In this document: positions 1-8,766 of the stretch, in pieces
How the letters are laid out: every line of letters starts with the position of its first letter
Numbering within the stretch: the first letter of the stretch is position 1
Source of the DNA: Thermocatellispora tengchongensis
Lineage (GTDB): Bacteria > Actinomycetota > Actinomycetes > Streptosporangiales > Streptosporangiaceae
Assembly (NCBI RefSeq): GCF_014202315.1
Contig: NZ_JACHGN010000016.1
Location: 62,001-126,000 of the forward strand
DNA length: 64,000 nt
Direction of reading: 5' to 3'
Translations under genes and position numbers: made by a program
Notes under the pieces: model-generated
What the model was told of the DNA's origin: nothing
Seen by the model: the letters and a program-made list of their open reading frames with translations, nothing else
Database searches by the model: none

Positions 1-1309
1 GGCGGTCGCGGTCGCCGTACGCCTGCCACAGGCTTTCCGGCACCCAGACGGCGGCGTCTCCCCAGATCGCGGTCGGCCCGAGCATGGGTTCGCTCTTCGC
101 GCGGACCTCTGCGGGCGCGAGTTTCAGCACGTTGGGCACCACGAACGGGACGTATCCGGAGTGTTCGGTCTCCACTGCGAGGTCGAGCAGCCAGCCGTGC
201 AGGATGTCGGCGCAGTCGAACTGGTAGCAGGCGGCCGGTGCGTAGACGGCGATGTCGCCGGTCCAGCCGAGACGCTCGTCGCGTTGCGGGCAGTCGGTGG
301 GCAGGTCGAGGAAGTTGCCCTTCTGGCTCCAGGCGGAGTTCTCCACCAGCCGGTTGACCAGCGGGTTCGAGCACTCGAACGTGCCGGTGCGGCGCATGGC
401 GGAGTGCACCACGACGGCCTCCAGGTCGTCCGCGGTGACGTCGATTCCCGACACCTCGGCGTAGCGGAAGCCGTGGAAGGTGAGCGTAGGCTCGAAGACG
501 TCCTCGGGGCCGCCGGACAGCACGAACGTGTCGGTGGCGCGGGCGCCGCGCAGCGGCCGGGTGGCCAGTTCCCCGTGCTCCAGGACTTCGGCGTGCCGGA
601 CGGTGATCTCGGTCCCGGCCGGGCCACTCGCTCGCAGCCGGATCCAGCCGACGAGGTTCTGCCCGAAGTCCACGAGGGTCTTCCCGCTGGGGGATGACCA
701 GACGCGCACCGGCCGTAGCGTCTCGTGCCGGGTGATGGCCGGCTTCGTCTGCGGCACCAGCGTGGCGCGGTCGAAGTCGGCTGTGCGGACGGGCAGCCGC
801 TCGCCGGATGGCGGGCGGGCGTCGATGCGTACCCCGTCGTACAGGCTGTTCTCGGTGACCTGGGAGCGGCGCGCGCTCCAGTGCGGCCCGGTCACCAGCA
901 CCTGGGTGGCGCCGTCGCGGTAGGTCACCTCCAGTTCCGCGACGAAGCCGATCGAAGGGCCGTAGTCCAGGTTCAGGCCGGCGAAGCCGAGGCCGCCGCG
1001 CCACCAGCCGTTGCCGAGGAGCACCTCGACATCGACGGTGTCGGCGATGTGGGCGATGTCGGCGATGAGGTCGGTGACGTCGTGTTCCTGCACCTGGAGC
1101 CGCCACTCGTAGGCGCTCCAGCCGGGGGAGAGGACGGCGTCGCCGACGGCGCGTCCGCCGATGCGAGCCTCGTATACGCCGTGGGCCGTAGCCCGGAAGA
1201 CGGCCCCCGCCACCTGCGAGGCCGGCTGGTCGAGCGCGAGCCGGGCGCTGAGCACGAGGGCCGTGCCGCGTTCCGCATCAGCGGTGATCATGAAGGCGTG
1301 GTCGAGCAC
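1..1309 (-). CDS. alpha-L-rhamnosidase, GH78 family (3' end beyond window)
   Basis: The visible 436 residues are the N-terminal part of a GH78 alpha-L-rhamnosidase, which releases terminal rhamnose from glycosides. The protein begins with a beta-sandwich substrate-binding region (LGNGWWRGG near residue 98) and runs into the catalytic barrel. The hallmark LPTDCPQRDERLGWTGD near residue 350 carries the acidic residues that in the family (Asp, Glu, Asp of the D..QR.ER..W.GD motif) form the active site. GTG at 1309 is chosen because AAAGGAG lies about 9 bases upstream; ATG at 1291 is an alternative. No signal peptide is seen, so it probably acts on imported glycosides. It is the last visible gene of a minus-strand glycosidase operon that starts at 5000. 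The C-terminal end is cut by the window edge. Confidence 0.93.
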   Translation of the reverse strand, partial: MLDHAFMITADAERGTALVLSARLALDQPASQVAGAVFRATAHGVYEARIGGRAVGDAVLSPGWSAYEWRLQVQEHDVTDLIADIAHIADTVDVEVLLGNGWWRGGLGFAGLNLDYGPSIGFVAELEVTYRDGATQVLVTGPHWSARRSQVTENSLYDGVRIDARPPSGERLPVRTADFDRATLVPQTKPAITRHETLRPVRVWSSPSGKTLVDFGQNLVGWIRLRASGPAGTEITVRHAEVLEHGELATRPLRGARATDTFVLSGGPEDVFEPTLTFHGFRYAEVSGIDVTADDLEAVVVHSAMRRTGTFECSNPLVNRLVENSAWSQKGNFLDLPTDCPQRDERLGWTGDIAVYAPAACYQFDCADILHGWLLDLAVETEHSGYVPFVVPNVLKLAPAEVRAKSEPMLGPTAIWGDAAVWVPESLWQAYGDRDR

Positions 1310-1335
1310 GCTGCTGTCTCCTTTCGTTACACGCA

Positions 1336-1532
1336 CTACGCCGCGTCGAGCACCGCTTTCAGCGCGGAGACGATCCGCAGGACGTTGCTCGCGGCCTGCC
1401 TGCGGTGGGTGAGATAGCCGTGGGCGGCACCGACAGTGCCGCGCCACCCGACTGCGGCTCGGTCACCGTCTCGGCGAAGGCCGCCACCACCGGCCCGAAC
1501 CGCGCCTCGAACGTACCCCCGGCCTCACTCAC
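1336..1532 (-). pseudogene. collapsed gene, N- and C-terminal stubs of a serine-hydrolase-like protein
   Basis: A GTG at 1532 overlaps the stop of the preceding stub (GTGA), a typical operon start. The first ~34 residues (FEARFGPVVAAFAETVTEP, then GGAALSV) resemble the N-terminus of beta-lactamase-like serine hydrolases. The frame then breaks, and a different frame gives AHGYLTHRRQAASNVLRIV, ending at a TAG at 1336-1338 that would be a plausible C-terminus. No SxxK or other catalytic motif is present, so the middle of the gene appears to be missing. The family assignment of so short a stub is weak. It sits between the GH3 and GH78 genes. Confidence 0.45.
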
Positions 1533-1637
1533 CGGATGCCTTCCTCGCGCAGGCGGGCCGCCAGGCGGCCGAGGATGGCGTGCGCGACGTCGAGCCCGAC
1601 CAGGTTGAGGCGGCCGGTGGAACTCGTGGTCGCTCAT
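1529..1637 (-). pseudogene. collapsed gene stub translationally coupled to GH3
   Basis: An ATG at 1637 overlaps the (frameshift-corrected) stop of the GH3 gene as ATGA, so a gene once started here. After about four codons the sensible frame changes to SSTGRLNLVGLDVAHAILG and ends RLREEGIR at a TGA overlapping the next GTG. This looks like a start codon joined directly to a C-terminus after loss of nearly the whole gene. The family is not recognisable. With the next stub it shows that the operon once had five coupled genes. Confidence 0.4.
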
Positions 1638-3858
1638 GAGGTTTCCTTCCGCGCGGCGGCGGCGAGTGCGGTGATGGCGTCGGAGGTGAGCCCGAGGACG
1701 GGCCCGGCGAACTTGGCGAGCGGGATCTGGGCGACGGCGGACAGCACCAGAGGATCGACCTCATCGAGCTTGACGGCACCGGGATGCTCGGTGAGCCGTT
1801 TCCGGAGCAGATTCCCACCGACCGGATGGTCGAGCCACTCGCCCAGGAGGACGCGCCGGTCAGCTCGTCGGCTACGCCGTCGCCCGGCGTGTGCAGCTCG
1901 GCCCGCAGCCGGATGTCACGGGAGGAAGCGCCCACCTCGACCGTGAACGCGCCCGGGTCGATGCGCCAGCCGCCCCGCTTCGTGGAGTACCAGGCCAGGT
2001 CGCGGCCGGTGAGCCGGAACTCCGCCCGCGCCGAGGCGCCGGGCGCCAGCGCCGGCTTGGCGAAGCCGCGCAGCTCGTGCCGGGGCCGGGTGGGATGCGG
2101 CTCGTCGAAGGCGACATAGAGCTGGACGACCTCCTCGCCGTGGCGGGAGCCGGTGTTGGTGACGGTGACGCGGACCGTCCAGGCGTTCACACCGGTCTCC
2201 TCCACCTCCAGGTCGGAGTAGGAGAAGGTGGTGTAGCTCAGCCCGTGACCGAACGGGTAGGCCACCGGCAGGTCCAGGGTGTCGTAGTACCGGTAGCCGA
2301 CGTAGCGGCCCTCACCGTGCACCGTGTGGCCGTCCTGCCCGGGAAAGTGCAGGTAGGAGGGGACGTCCTGGAGCTGGAGCGGGATCGACTCGGTCAGCTT
2401 GCCCGACGGGCTGTGCGCGCCGAGGATCAGGTCGGCCAGCGCGATTCCGCCCGCCTGGCCGCCGAGCCAGGACTCCAGGATCGCCTGCGCGTCGTCCCGC
2501 CAGTTGCTCACCGAGACCACCCCGCCGTTGGCCAGCACGACCGCGACCTTGCGGCAGACGGCGGCGATCGAGCGCAGCAGGTCCACCTGGCAGCGGGGCA
2601 GCGAGATGTCGGTGCGGTCCCGCCCCTCGGTCTCCGACTCCTCCGGCAGGCCAAGGAAGAGCAGCACGATGTCGGCCCGGGCCGCGTGGGTGACGGCCTC
2701 CTCCGTCATCGCCGGGCCGGGCTCGCCGGTCAGGGTGTAGCCGGGGGAGAAGGTCAGCTCCAGCTCGGGGCCGGCCGCCTGCCGCAACGCGTCCCAGGCG
2801 TTGTCCAGGCGGGTGGGCGTCACGCGGGAGCTGCCGTGGCCCTGGTAGCGCGGGGTGCGGGCGAACTCGCCGATGACCGCCACCTTCAGCCGCGCCGCCG
2901 GGTCGATCGGCAGCAGGCCGTCCTCGTTCTTCAGCAGCACCGCGCCCGCCCGGGCCGCCTCACGGGCCAGCTCGTGGTGGGCGTCCACGTCCCAGCCGTC
3001 GAAGCGCTCCGCGCGGTCCACGCGTTCCTGCAACCGCAGCCCCCGGGCGGCGGCGGCCGCGACGGACGCCCGCTCCAGGCTGCCCTCCTCCACCGCCGCC
3101 GTGATCCGGCCGTCGGTGCCGTCGGGCGGCATCTGCAGGTCGAGACCGGCGGCCAGAGACGCGACCCGGTCGTTGACCGCGCCCCAGTCGGACATCACCA
3201 GGCCGTCGAAGCCCCACTCCTCGCGCAGCACCTGCGTCAGCAGCCAGGGGTTCTCGCAGGCGTACACGCCGTTGACGCGGTTGTAGGCGGCCATCACGGT
3301 GTACGGCCGGGCCTGGCGCACGATGTGCTCGAAGGCCGGCAGGTACAGCTCGCGCAGCGTACGCTCATCGACGTCCGCGCTGACACGCATCCGGTCGGTC
3401 TCCTGATTGTTGACGGCGAAGTGCTTGACGCAGGCGCCGATGCCCAGGGACTGGATGCCGTCGACCAATGCGGCCCCCATGACGCCGCTGACATGCGGGT
3501 CCTCGGAGAAGTACTCGAAGTTGCGCCCGCACAGAGGGCTGCGCTTGATGTTGATCCCGGGGCCCAGGACCACGTCCACGCCGAGCGCCGCGGCCTCCCA
3601 CGCCATAGCGGCGCCGATGCGGTGGACCAGCGCGGGATCCCACGTCGATCCGGACGTGACGGCGGGCGGGAAGCAGGTGGCGGGCACGCCGGCGGACAGC
3701 AGCGACCCGTCCTGTGGCCGCCTCAGCCCGTGCGGGCCGTCCGACAGGCGCAGCGCCCGGACGACGTCGCGGACGGCCTTGGTGGTCCAGGCCGTGCCGC
3801 CCGAGGTGAGGGAGGCCTGCTCGGCGAGGGTCAGCTCCGTGACCCGGTCAGACGTCAT
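1634..3858 (-). pseudogene. GH3 beta-glucosidase, frameshifted near its C-terminus
   Basis: A glycoside hydrolase family 3 enzyme (beta-glucosidase type) that removes terminal beta-linked sugars. The N-terminal barrel contains the KHFAVNNQE motif (KHF(A)xNNxE, about residue 148) and VMSDWGAV near residue 225, whose Asp is the family nucleophile. The alpha/beta sandwich and fibronectin-III-like C-terminal domain follow (HGEEVVQLYV). The frame is open to about 1855; there one base seems to be missing, because the conserved tail LLGEWLDHPVGG continues in another frame to a TGA at 1634-1636. Uncorrected, the frame reads a random tail to 1525. ATG at 3858 overlaps the upstream hydrolase stop (ATGA), so this start is preferred over GTG 3864. 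The catalytic part is intact, so residual activity is possible, or the indel is a sequencing error. Confidence 0.85.
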
Positions 3859-5000
3859 GCCCACTGCGCCGCCTCCGACTCGATGGCGGCGTGCCGCCGG
3901 GCGTCACGCAGCAGGTCGCGGTCGAACCCGTTGACGAGGAGGCAGAACGACAGGCCCGTGGCCGGGTCGGCCCAGGCGGACTGGCCGCCCGCCCCGCCGT
4001 GCCCGAACGCCCGCGGCGACACCCGGCCGCCGAACGGCCGCAGCGGCACCTCGACGCCGAGTGAGGGGATCTTCAGCGCCGCGCCGTCGTCGGCTCCGGC
4101 GATGATCAGGCCGATGCTCCGGTTGGCGGCGGCCCCCATCCGCATCGGGTCCGGTAAGGCGTTGCGGATCTCTCCCGTGGCCATCGCCAGTACGTCCGGC
4201 CGCCACAGCCCCGCGGTGTTGTGCAGCAGCTCCTGGTAGAACAGGGCCACACTGGCCGCGTCGGAGAAGGCGTTGGCGCCGGGCACCCCCGCTGCCACCA
4301 CTTCCGGGTCGTTGGCGACGGCCAGTGTCCTCGCCGAGTCGGCGTCCAGGGCGGTCTCGTCGACCGGCTGCCCGAACAGCGCCTCCAGCACCTCCATCGA
4401 GCGGGTCCCGGTCGCGGTGACCCGCTTCAGGTCGGCCTGCCGCTCCACCGGGACGCCCAGCTCCAGCCGGTCCAGGCCCAGCGGGTCGAGCACCCGGGCC
4501 CGCAGTGCCTGCCGGAAGTCCTGGCCGGTCACGCGGTGGATCACCTCCGTCAGCACCCAGTGCGCCGAGGTGGCGTGGTATTCGTAGCGGCTTCCTGGCG
4601 GCCATTCCAGCGGCCACGCCTCCATCTCGGCGGCCCGTTTCTCCCGGGAGGCGATGGCGTCACGGGAGATGACGGCGGCCGGGAAGCCGCAGGTGTGCAG
4701 CAGCACCTGTTCGAGGGTGACCACGTCCTTGCCGTACGCGCCGAACCCGGGCCACACCTCGGCCACCCGCGTCCCGAGCTCGATCAGGCCCTCATCGAGC
4801 AACTGCCACACCAGCGAGGCCACGACCGGCTTGGTGGCCGAGAACAGGCAGAACCGGTCGGAATCACGGGCGTCACCGAACGACTCGAATGCCAGGATCT
4901 CACCGTGCCGGGCGACGGCGAACTGAACGGCGGGCCAGACGCCGTCATCGACCGCCTTCTGGATGTGGTCGCGCATCGAAGCGCGGCCGGTGGGGTTCAT
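3855..5000 (-). CDS. serine hydrolase (beta-lactamase / class C esterase family)
   Basis: A 381-residue soluble serine hydrolase of the class C beta-lactamase fold. The SxxK nucleophile motif is visible as SATK in CLFSATKPVVASLVWQL near residue 75; the tyrosine motif is YEYHATSAHW near residue 180, and a late GHGGAGGQSAW supplies the third element. Members are esterases, peptidases or transesterases; the substrate is unknown, but being first gene of a GH3/GH78 operon suggests deacylation of acylated plant glycosides. ATG at 5000 is chosen because GAGGAG lies 6 bases upstream; the frame also extends further upstream. No signal peptide is seen. It overlaps GH3 by four bases. Confidence 0.88.
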   Translation of the reverse strand: MNPTGRASMRDHIQKAVDDGVWPAVQFAVARHGEILAFESFGDARDSDRFCLFSATKPVVASLVWQLLDEGLIELGTRVAEVWPGFGAYGKDVVTLEQVLLHTCGFPAAVISRDAIASREKRAAEMEAWPLEWPPGSRYEYHATSAHWVLTEVIHRVTGQDFRQALRARVLDPLGLDRLELGVPVERQADLKRVTATGTRSMEVLEALFGQPVDETALDADSARTLAVANDPEVVAAGVPGANAFSDAASVALFYQELLHNTAGLWRPDVLAMATGEIRNALPDPMRMGAAANRSIGLIIAGADDGAALKIPSLGVEVPLRPFGGRVSPRAFGHGGAGGQSAWADPATGLSFCLLVNGFDRDLLRDARRHAAIESEAAQWA

Positions 5001-5157
5001 CGCATCTCCTCGCACAGACGGCACGCCGATCTCGACGGAGTTACTTATACGTCTCAGTGTTCCTGAGAGAGCAACTTAACCCCGGGTGAAGCAGAGGACA
5101 AGAGGGTGTTGAAACGTTTTTAGCCACATTCCGGAAACAGCCGCGACACCTGCGACA
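5001..5157 (-). promoter_or_regulatory. promoter region of the glycosidase operon with LacI-type and other dyads
   Basis: Reading on the minus strand, a -10-like TATAAG (about 5044-5049) lies 19 bases from a TTGCTC. Between them is a perfect 6-base inverted repeat TCTCAG/CTGAGA (5052-5068). At 5110-5119 is TGAAACGTTT, matching the core of LacI-family operators (TGNAANCGNTTNCA) in its left half. These are plausible repressor sites for the operon; the LacI gene at 7693-8679 is the obvious candidate regulator. Site assignment is by eye. Confidence 0.45.
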
Positions 5158-5979
5158 TCAGGGCAGGCGGCCCAGCCTCCGGGCGATGACCACGGCCTCA
5201 TGCCGGGACCCCGCGCCGAGCTTGCCCATGAGGGACTTCATGTAGCTCTTGACCGTGAACGTCGTGAGGCCGAGCGCCGAAGCGATCTGCGCGTTCGTCA
5301 GGCCGCCCGCCACCAGCGCGAGCACATCGTTCTCGCGGGGCGTCAGCGTGAGCGCGGGCGGCCCGGCCTCCTGATCGGTGAACCGGTCGGCCTCTCGCAG
5401 GAGCTCCTCGCGGATCACCGGATCGGCGGTCCGGGCGGCGAGCAGGCGCAACTGCGTGTAGGTGTCGCGCAGGGCCGCGCGCAGCCGGCGGTTCTCCTCG
5501 ATGACCGCCGCCTCGCCGCCCTGCGGCGGCTCGATGGTCTCCAGCGCGTGCGCGACGACGAGATCGTGTTCGAGCGTTCTCGTCTCACCGGCGACGACGT
5601 CGTAGATGCGGCCGCCGATGATCTGCGTGTCGCGGAACGCGGCGTAGATGACGGTGACCGTCCGCTTGGCGACCACCACCGGGACCGCCACCATCGCGCG
5701 CAGTCCCTCGGCCTGAATGATGCGATCGTACTGGTGCGTGATGTGCGGAGCACGGACGTAGTCGTTCACGACCACGGGCCGCTGGATCGAGGCGGCCTTC
5801 CCGCCGAGGCCGTGCCCGAAGGACAGCCTGACCCCCGACAACGGACCCACCACCGGGCCGTCGAAGCGTTCGAGGAGCACGCCGTCACGATCGACAGGCC
5901 CGGCGAACGCGAGCGAAACCCCGGTCAGGGACCGGATCCTGGCCAGCGTGGCCTGCACCCGCTCGGCCCGGGGCTTCAT
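5158..5979 (-). CDS. GAF domain / LuxR-type transcriptional regulator
   Basis: 273 residues. Residues ~20-165 form a GAF-like sensor domain (VRLSFGHGLGGKAASIQRPV, GLRAMVAVPVVV). A short helical linker (VIEENRRLRAALRDTYTQL) follows, then a C-terminal NarL/LuxR helix-turn-helix (LTPRENDVLALVAGGLTNAQ ... FTVKSYMKSL). GAF-LuxR regulators of this kind in actinomycetes often lie beside acyl-CoA ligase or dehydrogenase genes and are thought to sense small ligands. This one is divergent from an acyl-CoA synthetase, its likely target. ATG 5979 follows GAGGG; a longer start at 6036 would read through the intergenic hairpin and is less likely. Confidence 0.85.
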   Translation of the reverse strand: MKPRAERVQATLARIRSLTGVSLAFAGPVDRDGVLLERFDGPVVGPLSGVRLSFGHGLGGKAASIQRPVVVNDYVRAPHITHQYDRIIQAEGLRAMVAVPVVVAKRTVTVIYAAFRDTQIIGGRIYDVVAGETRTLEHDLVVAHALETIEPPQGGEAAVIEENRRLRAALRDTYTQLRLLAARTADPVIREELLREADRFTDQEAGPPALTLTPRENDVLALVAGGLTNAQIASALGLTTFTVKSYMKSLMGKLGAGSRHEAVVIARRLGRLP

Positions 5980-5981
5980 CG

Positions 5982-6001
5982 GTACCCTCTTCGGAGGGTA
6001 C
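5982..6001. promoter_or_regulatory. perfect hairpin with TTCG loop over the LuxR ribosome-binding site
   Basis: GTACCCTC-TTCG-GAGGGTAC: 8-base perfect arms with a 4-base loop. On the plus strand the loop is the extra-stable C(UUCG)G tetraloop. On the minus strand the 3' arm contains the GAGGG that serves as ribosome-binding site for the regulator at 5979. It could be a DNA operator or an RNA hairpin that hides the RBS. Confidence 0.6.
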
Positions 6002-6025
6002 GCGTGTTGACCGTCACGGCGCAGA

Positions 6026-6043
6026 GTATGGCGCATGCCATAC
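6026..6043. promoter_or_regulatory. 18-bp palindrome over the acyl-CoA synthetase start codon
   Basis: GTATGGC-GCAT-GCCATAC has perfect 7-base arms and includes the ATG at 6035. In a divergent LuxR/ligase intergenic region this is a good candidate operator, or the true start of the ligase lies further downstream. Confidence 0.5.
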
Positions 6044-7612
6044 GCGAATCACAGGGCCCATCACTCCTCCGTGCAGGCGCAGATCGAGTCCTGGCGGGCC
6101 GCTTTCGGCTCGGCCGAGGCGTGCGCGGCGGAGTTGCTGTGCGACCGGCACGACCCGTCGGCGGTCGCCTTCACCTTCGTCGAGCCCGATCTCAGCGCCC
6201 GTGACCTGACCTACGGCGAGCTGGCGGACGCCTCCAGGCGGCTGGCGACGCTGCTGGCGCTGTCCGGCGTCGCCGCCGGGGACAGCGTCGCCGTGCTGAT
6301 GGGCAAGCGCCGGGAACTGGTGGTGACCCTGCTGGCGATCTGGCGGCTCGGCGCCGTGCACGTGCCCCTGTTCACCGCGTTCGCCACGCCCGCGATCGAG
6401 ATGCGCGTGCGTGCCAGCGGCGCCCGGCTGGTCGTCACCGAGCCGAGCCAGCAGGACAAGCTCGCCCCCCTCGACGACCTCACGACGCTGGTGGCCGGAC
6501 CCGAGCTGGACGAGCTCGTCGCCGGCTGCGAACCCATGGGTGACGCGGTGGCCGTCGGGGGAGAGAGCCCGCTGATCCACCTGTTCACCAGCGGCACCAC
6601 CGGAGCGCCCAAGGCCGTGCCCGTCCCCGTCAAGGCACTGGCCTCCTTCGCCTGCTACATGCACTACGGTCTGGACGTCATCGCCGAGGACGTGTTCTGG
6701 AACGCCGCCGACCCCGGCTGGGCCTACGGCCTGTACTACGGCATCCTCGGGCCGCTGGCCACCGGCCGGCGCAACCTGCTGCTGAACGCCGGGTTCACCG
6801 CCGAATCCACCCTCGCCGTCTTCAAGGCGTTCGGCGTGACGAACTTCGCCGCCGCGCCGACCGTCTACCGCGGCCTGCGGCGCAGCGGCGAGGTGGACGG
6901 CCTCTCCCTGCGCCGCGCCTCCTCGGCCGGCGAACCCCTCACCCCCGACATCACGGCCTGGGCCCCGGGCGCGCTCGGCGTCGAGGTACGCGACCACTAC
7001 GGGCAGACCGAGCACGGCATGGTGATCGTGAACGCCTGGCACCCCGACCTCGCCGAACCCGTCCGCCCCGGGTCGATGGGCAAGCCGCTGCCCGGCTTCA
7101 CCGCTTCCGTTCTCGACGGAAAGGTGGTGCTCGACGTCACCGCCAGCCCGCTGATGTGGTTCACCGGGTACGCCGACGCGCCCGACAGGACCGCCGAACG
7201 GTTCACGCCCGACGGGCGCTGGTACCTGACCGGCGACGCGGGGTCGGTGGACGACGACGGCTACTTCTTCTTCTCCTCCCGGGACGACGACCTCATCCTG
7301 ATGGCCGGCTACCGGATCGCGCCCTTCGACGTCGAAAGCGTGCTGGCCACCCACCCGGCCGTCGCCGAGGTGGCCGTGACCGGACGGCCCGACGAGCTGC
7401 GCGGCGAGGTCGTCGAAGCGTTCGTGGTCCTGGCCGACGGGGTCGCCGGCTCGCCCGAGCTGGCCGCCGAGCTGCAGCAACTCGTCCGTACCGGCTACTC
7501 CGCCCACGCCTACCCGCGCCGCGTGCACTTCGTGGAGGCGCTGCCGAAGACCCCCAGCGGCAAGATCCAGCGCTACCTCCTCCGTCAGGCCGGCGTACCT
7601 GGCCGACCCTGA
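6035..7612 (+). CDS. acyl-CoA synthetase (AMP-dependent ligase, ANL superfamily)
   Basis: 525 residues, full length for the family. It activates a carboxylic acid with ATP to an acyl-adenylate and then forms the CoA thioester. Visible motifs: P-loop LFTSGTTGAPKAVPVP (~residue 187), the adenine-binding DHYGQTEHGM (~327), YLTGDAGSVD (~400), and the C-terminal KTPSGKIQR with the catalytic lysine. Acetyl-, medium-chain or aromatic-acid-CoA synthetases share these, so the substrate is not fixed. Divergent from the GAF-LuxR regulator; no operon partner follows on the plus strand. The start codon lies inside a palindrome and has no clear Shine-Dalgarno sequence. Confidence 0.92.
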   Translation: MPYANHRAHHSSVQAQIESWRAAFGSAEACAAELLCDRHDPSAVAFTFVEPDLSARDLTYGELADASRRLATLLALSGVAAGDSVAVLMGKRRELVVTLLAIWRLGAVHVPLFTAFATPAIEMRVRASGARLVVTEPSQQDKLAPLDDLTTLVAGPELDELVAGCEPMGDAVAVGGESPLIHLFTSGTTGAPKAVPVPVKALASFACYMHYGLDVIAEDVFWNAADPGWAYGLYYGILGPLATGRRNLLLNAGFTAESTLAVFKAFGVTNFAAAPTVYRGLRRSGEVDGLSLRRASSAGEPLTPDITAWAPGALGVEVRDHYGQTEHGMVIVNAWHPDLAEPVRPGSMGKPLPGFTASVLDGKVVLDVTASPLMWFTGYADAPDRTAERFTPDGRWYLTGDAGSVDDDGYFFFSSRDDDLILMAGYRIAPFDVESVLATHPAVAEVAVTGRPDELRGEVVEAFVVLADGVAGSPELAAELQQLVRTGYSAHAYPRRVHFVEALPKTPSGKIQRYLLRQAGVPGRP

Positions 7613-7692
7613 CCCTGCACGAGCACCGTCTCGCCGCCCCGGCCCAACGGAGGATCACCGTGTTCCGGCACTGCCGCCGATCAATCGGCAGC

Positions 7693-8679
7693 TCAGGCAG
7701 AGCGGCGGATCACCAAGGTCGCGCTCTCCGGCGGCGCGGGGCGGCGGGCGTCCGGTCTTTCCAGGCCGGTGAGCACCGTGTCGGCCAGTTCGGCGGCGAC
7801 GGCCTCCATGTGCTGGTTGATCGTGGTCAGGGGCGGTTCGGCGAAGCGGGCCATGGGGGTGTCGTCCACGCCTATGACGGCCAGGTCGGCGGGGGCCGCC
7901 AGCCCTGCGGCGCGCAGCCCGGCCAGCAGGGCGATGGCGACCTCGTCGTTGAAGGCGCACACGGCGGTGACGCCTTCCTCACGCCAGGCCCGCGCCGCCG
8001 CTGCCGCGGCCTCGGTGTCCAGCGCGACTTCCCGCACCGACGGAGAAGCGAGGCCGTGGTCGGCGCAGCCCTGCCGGACTCCTTCCAGGCGTGGATCGAG
8101 GAAGGCGCGCATGCGGGCATCGGCTGGAGCGGCGTAGCCCACCCGGACATGGCCCTGCGCCACCAGATGCTCGATCTGCATCCGTCCGACGCGGACCTGT
8201 CCGCGTGTCATCACGTTCGGCTCGCCGTCGCTGTCGCCCCAGACGTTGACCACGTAGGTGCCGGCGGCGCGCATGTCCGCGCGGTGCTGCTTGGCGACGG
8301 GGGCGAAGGAGACGACGGCGGCCGGTGCCAGGTCCTTCCACAGCGTGGCGACGGTGCGTCCGCTCTCGATGCGGGTGACGACGCTGAGGCCGTGACGTTC
8401 CAGGCCGGCGGTGAGGTATTCGATCAGCTCGATGGCCGTGGAGCCCAGCGGCAGGTCCGGCATGAGCAGCAGCACGATGTCGCTGCGGCCCAGCCGCAGG
8501 GTCCGGGCCGCGGCCGAGGGCGTGTAACCCAGCTTTTCCACGGCCGCGAAGATCCGCTGCCGCGTCTCCTCGGAGATCTTCTGATGCGGCACGTTGTTGA
8601 GCACGTAGCTGACCGTCGTCTGCGAGACGCCGGCCTCTTTGGCCACGTCGATGGACGTGACGCGCCGCGCTTTGGCCAT
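7693..8679 (-). CDS. LacI family transcriptional repressor
   Basis: 328 residues. The N-terminal LacI helix-turn-helix is clear (TSIDVAKEAGVSQTTVSYVL) with hinge helix PSAAARTLRLGRSDIVLLL, followed by a periplasmic-binding-protein-like effector domain ending AVIGVDDTPMARFAEPPLTT. It should bind a palindromic operator and release it on binding a sugar. It lies directly downstream of, and on the same strand as, the truncated GH1 gene, and is the likely regulator of the beta-glucosidase genes. ATG 8679 follows AGGGAGAC. Confidence 0.93.
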   Translation of the reverse strand: MAKARRVTSIDVAKEAGVSQTTVSYVLNNVPHQKISEETRQRIFAAVEKLGYTPSAAARTLRLGRSDIVLLLMPDLPLGSTAIELIEYLTAGLERHGLSVVTRIESGRTVATLWKDLAPAAVVSFAPVAKQHRADMRAAGTYVVNVWGDSDGEPNVMTRGQVRVGRMQIEHLVAQGHVRVGYAAPADARMRAFLDPRLEGVRQGCADHGLASPSVREVALDTEAAAAAARAWREEGVTAVCAFNDEVAIALLAGLRAAGLAAPADLAVIGVDDTPMARFAEPPLTTINQHMEAVAAELADTVLTGLERPDARRPAPPESATLVIRRSA

Positions 8680-8709
8680 CGAGTCTCCCTGGTCCCGCCT
8701 GCCACCGTG

Positions 8710-8723
8710 CTGAATCGTATCAG
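8710..8723. promoter_or_regulatory. candidate LacI operator
   Basis: CTGAATCGTATCAG has CTGA/TCAG arms around a central CG, as in LacI-family operators, and lies 31 bases upstream of the lacI-type start, suiting autoregulation. Confidence 0.4.
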
Positions 8724-8766
8724 CGGAGGGGAGCGGGCTGCTCACGTGCCTCTGACCGGCACGTGG

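Noticed and set aside
1891-4239. Very long open frames on the strand opposite real genes (also at 7156-9825, 24574-26781 and 61535-63802)
   Set aside because: They lie antisense to well-recognised genes, have composition typical of high-GC shadow frames (Arg/Gly/Pro/His-rich) and no domain or RBS.
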